Source: Terriglobia bacterium (lineage in GTDB: Bacteria > Acidobacteriota > Terriglobia > Bryobacterales > Bryobacteraceae). Taken from it: DNA of 32,127 nucleotides. The DNA is taken from assembly GCA_003175985.1 (NCBI GenBank), contig PSRJ01000162.1:1-32127 (forward strand), in the 5' to 3' direction. Within the stretch, counting starts at the first letter, position 1; each line of letters starts with the position of its first letter. The notes under the pieces were generated by a model. That model had not been told where the DNA came from, ran no database searches, and was given only the letters and a program-made list of their open reading frames with translations. A program made the position numbers and the translations under genes. This document shows, piece by piece, positions 7,361 through 14,486 of this stretch.

Positions 7361-8221
7361 ATGCGGGGTGTGGAACTTATCGAACGCTGGAGGCTGCGTC
7401 TCAAGGTTCTCGCCTTCCTCATGATCCTGATAGCAGGAACGCCGGCTCCGGGATTCGGACAGTGGATCCATTACCCAGCCGCGGGCGTGCCGCGAAAGGC
7501 CGGCGGGAGTCCCGATCTCGCTGCCCCAACGCCGCGTCTGCCTGACGGGAAGCCGGACTTCTCGGGCATCTGGCACACCGCAGTGATCAACCAGTGCGAC
7601 CCGAAAACAGGCCTGTTTTGCGGGCAGGAGATCGGCGGTTCCCCGCTGGCGCTGAACATCGGCCGCGACCTTCCGGGAGGGCTCCCGTTCCAGCCGTGGG
7701 CCGCCGAACTCGTCAAGCGCAGGTTCAGCAAAGACGATCCACACGTGCGCTGTCTGCCCGACAATCCTCCGCGGACCTGGGGAATGCCGCACTTGACAAA
7801 GGCCATACACACGCCGCGACTCCTGGTGCTGCTCTACGAAGTGAACGCGATGTACCGGCAGATATTCATTGACGGTCGCCCGCTGCCCAAAGACTCGAAT
7901 CCCTCGTGGAACGGGTACTCGAGCGCCTTGTGGGAGGGCGACACGCTGGTGATCCGTACGGCGGGTTTCCGGGATGATCTGTGGATCGACATGGCCGGCG
8001 ATCCGATGACCAGCGCGGCCACCATGACCGAACGGCTGCGCCGCCCCAATTACGGAACACTCGAGATAGAAATCACGATTGACGATCCCAAGGCATATAA
8101 GCGGCCCTGGTCCGTTGCGATGAAGCAGGAAATCATGCCGGACACGGAACTGATTGACGAAATCTGCCTGGAGAACGAAAAGTCGTGGCAGCATATGCAA
8201 ACGTCCGACCCAGCCAAGTAG
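7361..8221 (+). CDS. Exported DFSGIW-family protein of unknown function (copy 2)
   Basis: A 286-residue secreted protein and paralogue of 2235-3131. GAAGG lies a few bases before the ATG at 7361, and the start MRG matches that of the paralogue. An earlier in-frame ATG at 7298 sits 9 nt after a TACAAT box and could be used instead. The signal peptide ends near PGFGQ, then YPAAGVPRKAGG and RLPDGKPDFSGIW. The core shares KDDPHVRCLPDN, WGMPHLTKAIHTPRLLVLLYE, YRQIFIDGRPLPKD, PSWNGYSSALWEGDTLVI and the tail DTELIDEICLENEKS. One cysteine (DPHxxC) is conserved in both copies. No enzyme motif is recognised. The protein probably acts in the periplasm or at the cell surface. Confidence 0.78.
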   Translation: MRGVELIERWRLRLKVLAFLMILIAGTPAPGFGQWIHYPAAGVPRKAGGSPDLAAPTPRLPDGKPDFSGIWHTAVINQCDPKTGLFCGQEIGGSPLALNIGRDLPGGLPFQPWAAELVKRRFSKDDPHVRCLPDNPPRTWGMPHLTKAIHTPRLLVLLYEVNAMYRQIFIDGRPLPKDSNPSWNGYSSALWEGDTLVIRTAGFRDDLWIDMAGDPMTSAATMTERLRRPNYGTLEIEITIDDPKAYKRPWSVAMKQEIMPDTELIDEICLENEKSWQHMQTSDPAK

Positions 8222-8225
8222 GAAC

Positions 8226-8248
8226 CGCCTCCAGGTACTACGGAGGCG
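8226..8248. terminator. Hairpin between converging genes (possible bidirectional terminator)
   Basis: CGCCTCC (8226-8232) and GGAGGCG (8242-8248) form a perfect 7-bp stem with a 9-nt loop, exactly where the DFSGIW gene and the 999-residue protein gene converge. There is no T-run, so it is not a textbook Rho-independent terminator. Confidence 0.35.
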
Positions 8249-11237
8249 TGATCACGGTAAGACGGAGCAGGCCCGTCTCCGGCTGGACGGAGCTTTGGAA
8301 CGAACCGGTGCGGGTGCTGGGGTTCGTGCCGAACACGACGTATTTCCCGTTGTAACCGTTCGCGGCATTGAAGAGCGCCACGTTGCTGTTGGAATACCAA
8401 AGGTAATAGCCGGCGGCAACCGACGAACTGTTCGCGGGAATCGTGCAGTTGCAGCGATTCTGCGCGGCTAAGCCCTCGTTGACGCTCAGCAGTAGTGTGG
8501 TATCGGTCCGGTTATCGATGGCCGGCACAAAGAACCAGGAGTCGCCGATGTGGTTGGTGATCTTGAAATTGAGCGTGCCCGAGGGATTGGAGATGGAATC
8601 GAAGTAACCGCTCACAGGATCGCCCAGCATTTGCGAGCCGATCCGCGGCTGCACCAATTCGAAAGACAGCTTAAGCTGGCGGCCGGCGGAATATGGCTGA
8701 TCGACGGTGGACTGCGCCGCCACGTTACCGATCACCTGGCCATCCACCGTGATCTTGACGGGATAGAGCAGCGTGTTTTGAATGTGAAGCGTGACCGGCA
8801 CACCCATGCTCGGATGTTCGGCGATGCGGAAGTGGAAATGGCCGTCGTGTTGCGGGACATTGAGAAATACCTCCGCCGCCTTGCGGCCGTCAGCCAGCGT
8901 GACATTCTTGATAGCGTTCTGAAATTCCGGTGTGAAGGTGACGAACACCATGCGGACGCTTTTTTCCTTGCCGCGGTTCACCATGTCGATGAGTTTCTTA
9001 GCAGCCGCGGCGTCGCGCGCCTGGTAGCCGTCGAACCAACCATCCGCATCGACGCCGACATCGTGCGACAGGTGGCGGGGGAAGGGCCCGGCATTCATGT
9101 TGCTGAAATCGTTCCAGGAGACGCCTTCATACTGCTCGAGGAAGCGGGCGATTTCCGGCAGCGCCCAATCGTCGCCGCCACAGCGGTAGGACTTGGGGAG
9201 TCCGGTACAATCGCCGGGGTCGCGGGACGGGTAGCGGTTGCCTGCCGTGTAGAGCGCCAGTTGTTTCACCTTGCCGTAGACTCCGGTTACGTCCTGGCCT
9301 TTGGCGGAGGTCGCGCGCACGCGCAGCGTAAATTCCTTGTTGGAGTCTTTCGCCAGATTGGCAAACTGGTCCGAAGACAGCCGGAAAAGGGCCGGTCCGA
9401 AGGTGACCAAGCGATCGGGTCCAAGCGGGCGGCTCAGGAACTGAAAGGCTTCGGGTTGGAGATCGGACGTGGCGATGATGGTGGAACCGTCGAGCACCTC
9501 CAGTTTGAGATCGGTCATTTGATCGCCGGCGTCCCCGGAGACGGTGACATAGCCATCCACCAGGGTGTCGCCTCCCAGGTAGTTGTGCTGCGCCATGCTG
9601 AGGAAACGAAGCGGCGTCTGATCGAAGATGTAGTCATCATCCTCGTATTTCGGCTCGCGCAGATCGATTTTCGTCACAGCCAGGCTGGTCTCGGAAATGT
9701 AATGAAACAGCAGGCGGGAATCGTAAAGGCCATCGCCGACGTTGGTTACGGTGGCGTCCAACTGCACGGTATCGCCGCCCAACACGGGAAGGGTGAGCAC
9801 GTGCCAGACGGTGGCGCCGTCAGGAGTAAAGGCGGAAAGCCCGAGCGAGTTCATGCTGTTGCTGTCGGCGGTGAGCGTGCCGCCGCTCTTGCTGCGCAGA
9901 GCCACGTTGAAATAGTCGTTGTAGCGGCTTCCAAAATAGCCGCCGGGAACTTCGCTGGTGATGAACTTGAAGCGTACGGTCACCAATTTGGTGCCGGGCG
10001 CGGCGTTGAAGGTGCGGGAAATGGACTGCGGTCCTTCGCCGGAGGTGCGCAACTCCAGATCGCTTCCGCCCGTGGCGGCCGTAGCGCGAACCGCGGCAGC
10101 GGCGGTTATAGCGCGGCGCGAAAGTTGGGCCATGAGAGCCGTGTCGTTCACGCCGCCTTCGCCTTCCTGGTGCGGCACGAGGTGGGCGGGAGCGCTGCCG
10201 ATGTTCCAGCCGGCCAGCCCTTTGGAGAAATCGTTGTTGTCGATAGGACTGGGCGCGGCAAAGGCCTTCAGCCGGTACTCGACTGATCCGGCGGAGCCGG
10301 TGACGGCGAGCGACGCATAGCGGTTGCCGTTGGCCGTGGCTTGAAGGAAGACCGTGCGATCAGGCAGATTCGTGAATGTGACGATGCCCTTATCTGTTTT
10401 GGCGGCGGCGACCACGCTCCGGTCGTCTCCCAGGGATACCGTAACCGAGGCATCGTTGGCCGGTTGCCCCGTCTCATCGAGAACCCGGACTCTCAGCATC
10501 CGCGCGCCGGACCATAGCGTAAGATCGGCAAACAACGTGTTGCCGGCGCTATCGGCTGCGATGAAGACGAAGCTGTTCTGTCCTTCGTTGAGCGCGGCGT
10601 CGAAAGTAACCGTCTGCGGAGAGAGGGAGACGGGGAGCGCGGCGCCATTCACCAGCACGGAGACCTGCGAGGCGCCGCCGAAACTTGCGCCCTGTAATTG
10701 GGCCGCGGCGTGAATTTTGGCCGGGTTGAAAGTAGCCGCGGAGAGGCCGGTGAATGAGAGCTTGCCTCGGGAGGGGGTATCACCCGCGCCGTCATTGGCG
10801 GCCCCACCGGACCCGTCCGTAGAACCGTTGTTCCCGCCGGAACCGATCTGGAACGAGAGGGTGAAGGCCGGCGACCCGTTCCAGTAGCCTTTGACCATCC
10901 ACTTTCCCAGAAGCGATGCGGCCGATTTGCCGGCGATGTTCAGGACTGTAGAGAAGCAGTAATTCCCGGAATCGGAGAGTGGATCCCAGGCAGCCGTTTG
11001 ATAGAGTTTGCCTCCGGGTTCATACCATTGGACGGATGGCGTATCCCCCACAGCCACATCATCGAGTTCGAACCACACCACGGCCTTGGCATCGGCTGGA
11101 GAGAAGTTGCTGACCGAACTGGGAACCGGACAGCCATCGGAAACCTCCTGGCTGGTGACCATGGCTTTGCCGAGGGTGGCCGCATGCGCGGAAGCGTTCA
11201 GCAGGAATGCGATGGCGAGAGGTGCAAGCTGTCTCAT
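8238..11237 (-). CDS. Large exported multidomain protein with MepA/LAS-type zinc peptidase motif
   Basis: A 999-residue exported protein; the signal peptide ends near NASAHA. An N-terminal beta domain (about 25-130) contains WYEPGGKLYQT and GKWMVKGYWNG. A Gly/Asn/Ser linker (about 130-155) and an Ig-like adhesion-type domain follow. A carboxypeptidase-regulatory-like domain (about 245-320; VRVLDETGQPANDASVTV) and jelly-roll-like regions come next. Near residues 690-805 sits a peptidase-like domain: RHLSHDVGVDADGWF and PQHDGHFHFRI. H725, D732 and H802 match the zinc ligands of the LAS family (HxxxxxxD and HxH) found in the murein endopeptidase MepA, and H797 and H800 fit its other site histidines. 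A beta-rich tail follows. A role in cell-wall or polymer cleavage is inferred; the overall architecture is unfamiliar to me. Confidence 0.82.
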   Translation of the reverse strand: MRQLAPLAIAFLLNASAHAATLGKAMVTSQEVSDGCPVPSSVSNFSPADAKAVVWFELDDVAVGDTPSVQWYEPGGKLYQTAAWDPLSDSGNYCFSTVLNIAGKSAASLLGKWMVKGYWNGSPAFTLSFQIGSGGNNGSTDGSGGAANDGAGDTPSRGKLSFTGLSAATFNPAKIHAAAQLQGASFGGASQVSVLVNGAALPVSLSPQTVTFDAALNEGQNSFVFIAADSAGNTLFADLTLWSGARMLRVRVLDETGQPANDASVTVSLGDDRSVVAAAKTDKGIVTFTNLPDRTVFLQATANGNRYASLAVTGSAGSVEYRLKAFAAPSPIDNNDFSKGLAGWNIGSAPAHLVPHQEGEGGVNDTALMAQLSRRAITAAAAVRATAATGGSDLELRTSGEGPQSISRTFNAAPGTKLVTVRFKFITSEVPGGYFGSRYNDYFNVALRSKSGGTLTADSNSMNSLGLSAFTPDGATVWHVLTLPVLGGDTVQLDATVTNVGDGLYDSRLLFHYISETSLAVTKIDLREPKYEDDDYIFDQTPLRFLSMAQHNYLGGDTLVDGYVTVSGDAGDQMTDLKLEVLDGSTIIATSDLQPEAFQFLSRPLGPDRLVTFGPALFRLSSDQFANLAKDSNKEFTLRVRATSAKGQDVTGVYGKVKQLALYTAGNRYPSRDPGDCTGLPKSYRCGGDDWALPEIARFLEQYEGVSWNDFSNMNAGPFPRHLSHDVGVDADGWFDGYQARDAAAAKKLIDMVNRGKEKSVRMVFVTFTPEFQNAIKNVTLADGRKAAEVFLNVPQHDGHFHFRIAEHPSMGVPVTLHIQNTLLYPVKITVDGQVIGNVAAQSTVDQPYSAGRQLKLSFELVQPRIGSQMLGDPVSGYFDSISNPSGTLNFKITNHIGDSWFFVPAIDNRTDTTLLLSVNEGLAAQNRCNCTIPANSSSVAAGYYLWYSNSNVALFNAANGYNGKYVVFGTNPSTRTGSFQSSVQPETGLLRLTVITPP

Positions 11238-11325
11238 ATCCCTTAAAGCGCAAAACGGCCGGTTTCGGTGCCAACGGGGTCCATAACTATTCGCCAGCTT
11301 GAGATTTCCGAGCCCGGAGCATTAC

Positions 11326-11331
11326 TATATT
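11326..11331 (+). promoter_or_regulatory. -10 box directly ahead of the Lys-rich mini-protein gene
   Basis: TATATT ends six bases before the ATG at 11338. A TTGAGA at 11299-11304 is a plausible but loosely spaced -35 box. No Shine-Dalgarno sequence is present, so a leaderless transcript is likely. Confidence 0.4.
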
Positions 11332-11337
11332 GGCGTA

Positions 11338-11535
11338 ATGACCATTCGTGCCATCGCACTCGCGCTCACGCTGGCGGCCGGCTTTAGCGCCACGGTTGAG
11401 GCCAAGTCGAAGCCGCAGATTCAAAGGCAGTCCCGCAAGGGGAAAAACAAGCCGATCAAATACAAGTACAAGGCGCCGAAATACAAAGCCGGGAAATACA
11501 AGGCGCCCAAACCCAAGCAGGCCCGGCGGGGCTGA
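11338..11535 (+). CDS. Small exported Lys/Tyr-rich repeat protein
   Basis: A 65-residue protein. A signal peptide (MTIRAIALALTLAAGFSATVEA in two parts: MTIRAIALALTLAAG, FSATVEA) ends at about residue 22. The mature part of about 43 residues is extremely basic. It carries an imperfect repeat of Y-K-(A/Y)-(P/G)-K: KYKYKAPKYKAGKYKAPKPK. There are no acidic residues in the mature part. Possible roles are binding to acidic polysaccharide, nucleic acid or the outer-membrane surface; none can be shown. An upstream TTG in frame (11299) is unlikely because it falls in the promoter region. The gene stands alone between a divergent large gene and the hydrolase gene. Confidence 0.65.
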   Translation: MTIRAIALALTLAAGFSATVEAKSKPQIQRQSRKGKNKPIKYKYKAPKYKAGKYKAPKPKQARRG

Positions 11536-11630
11536 GCTGATCTCTCACGCAGCCAGACCAGTGGCGGCCTTCAGCGCAAAAAGAACCTGTGCTATGATGC
11601 TTTCGCGCTAGATCAAGGAGGACGCCGATT

Positions 11631-12485
11631 ATGGGTTCCACCAGACGCACTATTCTGGCAGCGGGAGCTGCGGCAGCGGCAACGGCCGCCGTGCCCCGTG
11701 TATTTGCCCAGCAGTCAGGCAAACGAGGACCCGGGAAGTTTTACGAAAAAGGCCCCGTTCGCATCTATTATGAGGAGGCCGGTTCCGGCTTCCCGCTAAT
11801 GCTGCTTCCGGGCGGCGGATTGAACTCGACTATCGCCTTCTTCACCGGCAACTCGCCCTTCAATGCGATCGAGGAGTTCAAGGGAGAATATCGATCGATC
11901 ACGGCAGACTTGCGCAACGCCCCCAGCGGCCAGTCCACCGGCCCTGTCGAGGTCGATCGGCCGTGGGAGTCTTATGCCGACGACCAGCTCGGCCTGATGG
12001 ATCATCTGGGGATCGACAAGTTCATGGTGATGGGCTTCTGCATTGGCGGCCCCTTCATCTGGAGTCTTTTGAAGCGCGCACCAAATCGCATTGCCGCCGC
12101 CGTGCTGGCGCAGCCCGTGGGCTGGCGTCTGGAGATGCGCGACCCGAAATACCCAGGCACATTTTGGAAGAGCTGGCCCGCGGCGCTGAACGCCAAGCGG
12201 CCGGAGATCGCGACGCAGACCGCCGACCAGTTTGCGACCCGGATGTTCGAGACCAACCCCGACTTCGTCTTCACCGTGACCCGCGATTTCGTGCGCAGTT
12301 GCCAAAACCCGGTCCTGGTGCTGCCTGACGATGTCCCCGCTCATCCGCTGGCAGTGGCAATGGAGTGCGCGATGCTCGCGCCCAAGGCCGAAGTGAGCAT
12401 GTTCCCCTGGAAAGAACCCAAGGAACGCATCCCGCTTGCGGTGCGCCAGATTCATTCTTTCCTCAAGGCGCACCGGCCTGCTTAG
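11631..12485 (+). CDS. Tat-exported alpha/beta hydrolase with cysteine at the nucleophile elbow
   Basis: A 284-residue protein with a twin-arginine signal (STRRTILAAGAAAAATAA, cut near VFAQ). AAGGAGG stands about ten bases before the ATG. The alpha/beta-hydrolase fold shows in PLMLLPGGGLNS (oxyanion strand), ITADLRNAPSGQS, and the nucleophile elbow MGFCIGGPF. Here the usual serine is a cysteine (C137), as in dienelactone hydrolase. An Asp-Asp and a His follow in VLVLPDDVPAHPLAVA (D233/D234 and H238) and could complete the triad. Substrate unknown. The Tat signal suggests export in the folded state. It converges with the sugar dehydrogenase gene. Confidence 0.85.
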   Translation: MGSTRRTILAAGAAAAATAAVPRVFAQQSGKRGPGKFYEKGPVRIYYEEAGSGFPLMLLPGGGLNSTIAFFTGNSPFNAIEEFKGEYRSITADLRNAPSGQSTGPVEVDRPWESYADDQLGLMDHLGIDKFMVMGFCIGGPFIWSLLKRAPNRIAAAVLAQPVGWRLEMRDPKYPGTFWKSWPAALNAKRPEIATQTADQFATRMFETNPDFVFTVTRDFVRSCQNPVLVLPDDVPAHPLAVAMECAMLAPKAEVSMFPWKEPKERIPLAVRQIHSFLKAHRPA

Positions 12486-12488
12486 GCG

Positions 12489-12535
12489 GCGGTGTCGAAT
12501 AACCACCGCGCCCGGGGCCTTCGCCTAACGCGAAG
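12489..12535. terminator. Two small hairpins between converging genes
   Basis: GCGGTG (12489-12494) pairs with CACCGC (12504-12509). CTTCGC (12519-12524) pairs with GCGAAG (12530-12535). The second overlaps the stop of the sugar dehydrogenase gene. There is no clear T-run; termination in either direction is possible but not certain. Confidence 0.3.
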
Positions 12536-13763
12536 TGATCTCTTTGGGCGTTACGTGGATCAGGGCGCCGGGATTGGCGTCTTCCAGCATCCACAGCGAG
12601 CCATCGGGACCTTGTTCCACATCGCGAATGCGGCGGCCCACATCCCACCGCTCGGCGGTTTTGGCGCCGCCATGGCCGTCAAAGATGATGCGGTTCAGCG
12701 TCTTGGTCCCCATGCCGCCGATGAAGCCATTGCCGTTCCATTGAGGGAAGGTCCGCGTGCCGCGGTAAAACATCAGGTTGCCCGGCGCGATCACCGGGTC
12801 CCAATAGAGCGCCGGCTTCGCCAGGTCGGGCCGTGTGTCAGGCTTGGGAATGGGCACGCCGTTATAGTTCTGGCCATAGGAGACGAGCGGCCAGCCATAA
12901 TTCTTGCCCTCCTCGATCAGGTTCAACTCGTCACCGCCGCGCGGGCCGTGTTCGACCTCCCACAATTCGCCAGTGGGCGAAAACGCCATGCCGTATGGCG
13001 TGCGGAGACCGCTTACCCAGGTTTCCGCCGGCGTCAGATTCGGCCCCGGAAAGGTGTAAGTGCTTACCACCTTCGCGGATTTGGCGGCTTCGGTGTCACG
13101 CGGCGGATCGATCAGGGGAATCGTGGCAGCGCCGGTTTTGCCGAAGTTCGGATTTCCCGGAGCGGGTTTGCCGTCCAGCGTCAGGCGTAGGATCTTGCCC
13201 TCGGGTTGATCGGGATCCTGGGCGGGTGTAAAGCGTTGGCGGTCGCCAACCGTGAGGAACAGATACTGGCCATCCGGCGAGAAGGCGATCTGCCCGCCTT
13301 CCTGTCCGCCCTTGCCTTTCGGCATCTGGCGCCACAGCACCTCGAAGTCTTGCAGTCTTGGCCCCTGGGGGCCGGTGACGTTTAACTTGCCGCGGGCCAA
13401 CGCCAGCCCCCCGCCGTAGTCACCCGGCTCGACGTAGGTGAGATAGATACTCTGATCGGTGGAATAACGCGGCGAGATAAAGACGCCCAGCATACCGTTC
13501 TGTCCCTGCCAATAGACCGGGGGTGTATTGCCCACCAGGGTTTTCTCTCCCTGCTGGGACACCAGCCAAACTGGCCCGATCTTTTCGGTGACCAGCATGC
13601 GCCCATCGGGCAGGAAGGCCAGCCGCCAGGGCAGTTCAAAGGTGGACACCGTGGTCATAGTGAAGGGCAGGCTGGTTTCGGGCTTCTGCTCGCCCACATT
13701 GACTTGGGCCCAGGCCCCCACCGACGCGAGGGTAAAAAGCAACGCTGCTGACGCCAATTTCAT
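12525..13763 (-). CDS. PQQ-dependent soluble aldose-sugar dehydrogenase-type protein (GDH-B/YliI family)
   Basis: The start at 13763 gives a clean signal peptide (MKLASAALLFTLASVGAWA); the frame is open to 13826 but without a better start. The 412-residue product is a six-bladed beta-propeller. Signatures are LPWRLAFLPDGRMLVTEK, GQIAFSPDGQYLFLTVGDR, GLRTPYGMAFSPTGELW and EHGPRGGDELNLIEEGKNYGWP. The last is the conserved blade around the calcium/PQQ site. Members oxidise the C1 hydroxyl of aldose sugars in the periplasm with PQQ as cofactor and pass electrons to a quinone or cytochrome. Synthesis genes for PQQ are not in the window. The cytochrome c'-like gene immediately upstream on the same strand might be a partner; this is inference. 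Confidence 0.9.
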   Translation of the reverse strand: MKLASAALLFTLASVGAWAQVNVGEQKPETSLPFTMTTVSTFELPWRLAFLPDGRMLVTEKIGPVWLVSQQGEKTLVGNTPPVYWQGQNGMLGVFISPRYSTDQSIYLTYVEPGDYGGGLALARGKLNVTGPQGPRLQDFEVLWRQMPKGKGGQEGGQIAFSPDGQYLFLTVGDRQRFTPAQDPDQPEGKILRLTLDGKPAPGNPNFGKTGAATIPLIDPPRDTEAAKSAKVVSTYTFPGPNLTPAETWVSGLRTPYGMAFSPTGELWEVEHGPRGGDELNLIEEGKNYGWPLVSYGQNYNGVPIPKPDTRPDLAKPALYWDPVIAPGNLMFYRGTRTFPQWNGNGFIGGMGTKTLNRIIFDGHGGAKTAERWDVGRRIRDVEQGPDGSLWMLEDANPGALIHVTPKEITSR

Positions 13764-13867
13764 AGTCTTTTTCTCTTTGCTTCCCAAGCACCCGGCCTTA
13801 TGGGGTTCCGGGGCGCTCCTGTTCATCGTACACTACCGTCGGGATCGCGCCAAATATCGCCCGATTT

Positions 13868-14401
13868 CTATTTGCACCGGTCGGCGAGCCTCGGCTTTTC
13901 GCGCCATTTTCTGTGGCAGGCGGCACAAGCGGCAGACAGAGTATCGGCGGCCTCAACCATTTTGTCCTGATTCTTGGATTGGGCCGCCTGGTAAGCGTTC
14001 ATTCCGGCATCTCGAAGCTCTTGAACCAGTTTCACCCAGTCCGGATTGTTCACCGGCACGGGCAAGCCATTCGCGCAATTTCGTCCCGGGATGAGGAGCA
14101 GGTTGGCGGACTCACTCAAAACCAATGCCGCGTTCTCGACTGCCTGCCAACCGCCGAACGTGCTTGTCAGCGGATCTGTCGCCATGGCAGGATCCCGGCC
14201 AGGGATGCGCTTGACGTCCGCCGGGTTGTCGTTTTGCGCCGAGAAAACCACGTTCGATGCCGGATACAGGAGGCCACGCATCAACCGGTTCAGATCGGTG
14301 TGAACCTGCATTGCCGTTGTTGCCGCATTGGGCGGCGTTTGCGCTGGCAAACATAGGTCAAAAACCACGACCAGCATCACCGGTACAATCATTCTGCGCA
14401 T
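13868..14401 (-). CDS. Exported cytochrome c'/c556-like monohaem protein
   Basis: A 177-residue exported protein with a signal peptide ending near CLPAQ. A single haem-binding motif, CAACH (residues 159-163), lies near the C-terminus, followed by RKWREKP. One haem site at the end of a mainly helical protein is the pattern of cytochrome c' and c556. The N-terminal helix has VHTDLNRLMRGLLYPASNVVFSAQ, which matches proteins of this type in acidobacteria. Likely a periplasmic electron carrier or small-molecule binder. It is followed on the same strand, after about 100 nt, by the sugar dehydrogenase gene and diverges from the DLSGNW gene. A TAGAAT box stands six bases before its ATG. Confidence 0.85.
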   Translation of the reverse strand: MRRMIVPVMLVVVFDLCLPAQTPPNAATTAMQVHTDLNRLMRGLLYPASNVVFSAQNDNPADVKRIPGRDPAMATDPLTSTFGGWQAVENAALVLSESANLLLIPGRNCANGLPVPVNNPDWVKLVQELRDAGMNAYQAAQSKNQDKMVEAADTLSAACAACHRKWREKPRLADRCK

Positions 14402-14407
14402 GAAATC

Positions 14408-14413
14408 ATTCTA
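14408..14413 (-). promoter_or_regulatory. -10 box directly ahead of the cytochrome c'-like gene
   Basis: TAGAAT on the minus strand (14413-14408) ends six bases before the ATG at 14401, with no Shine-Dalgarno sequence. The spacing equals that at 7223-7228 and 11326-11331. No good -35 box was found. Confidence 0.35.
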
Positions 14414-14486
14414 ATTCCGGATGAACGCGCGACACGCGGTTGGGTGTAGAATGACTCGGTTGATTGCCCAATTTGGAGGGACCGTC

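Noticed and set aside
8550..10286. Plus-strand open frame of 578 codons
   Set aside because: It is antisense to the 999-residue exported protein, which has a signal peptide, domains and a metal site. The plus-strand product shows no recognisable motif and is a shadow of GC-rich codon use.
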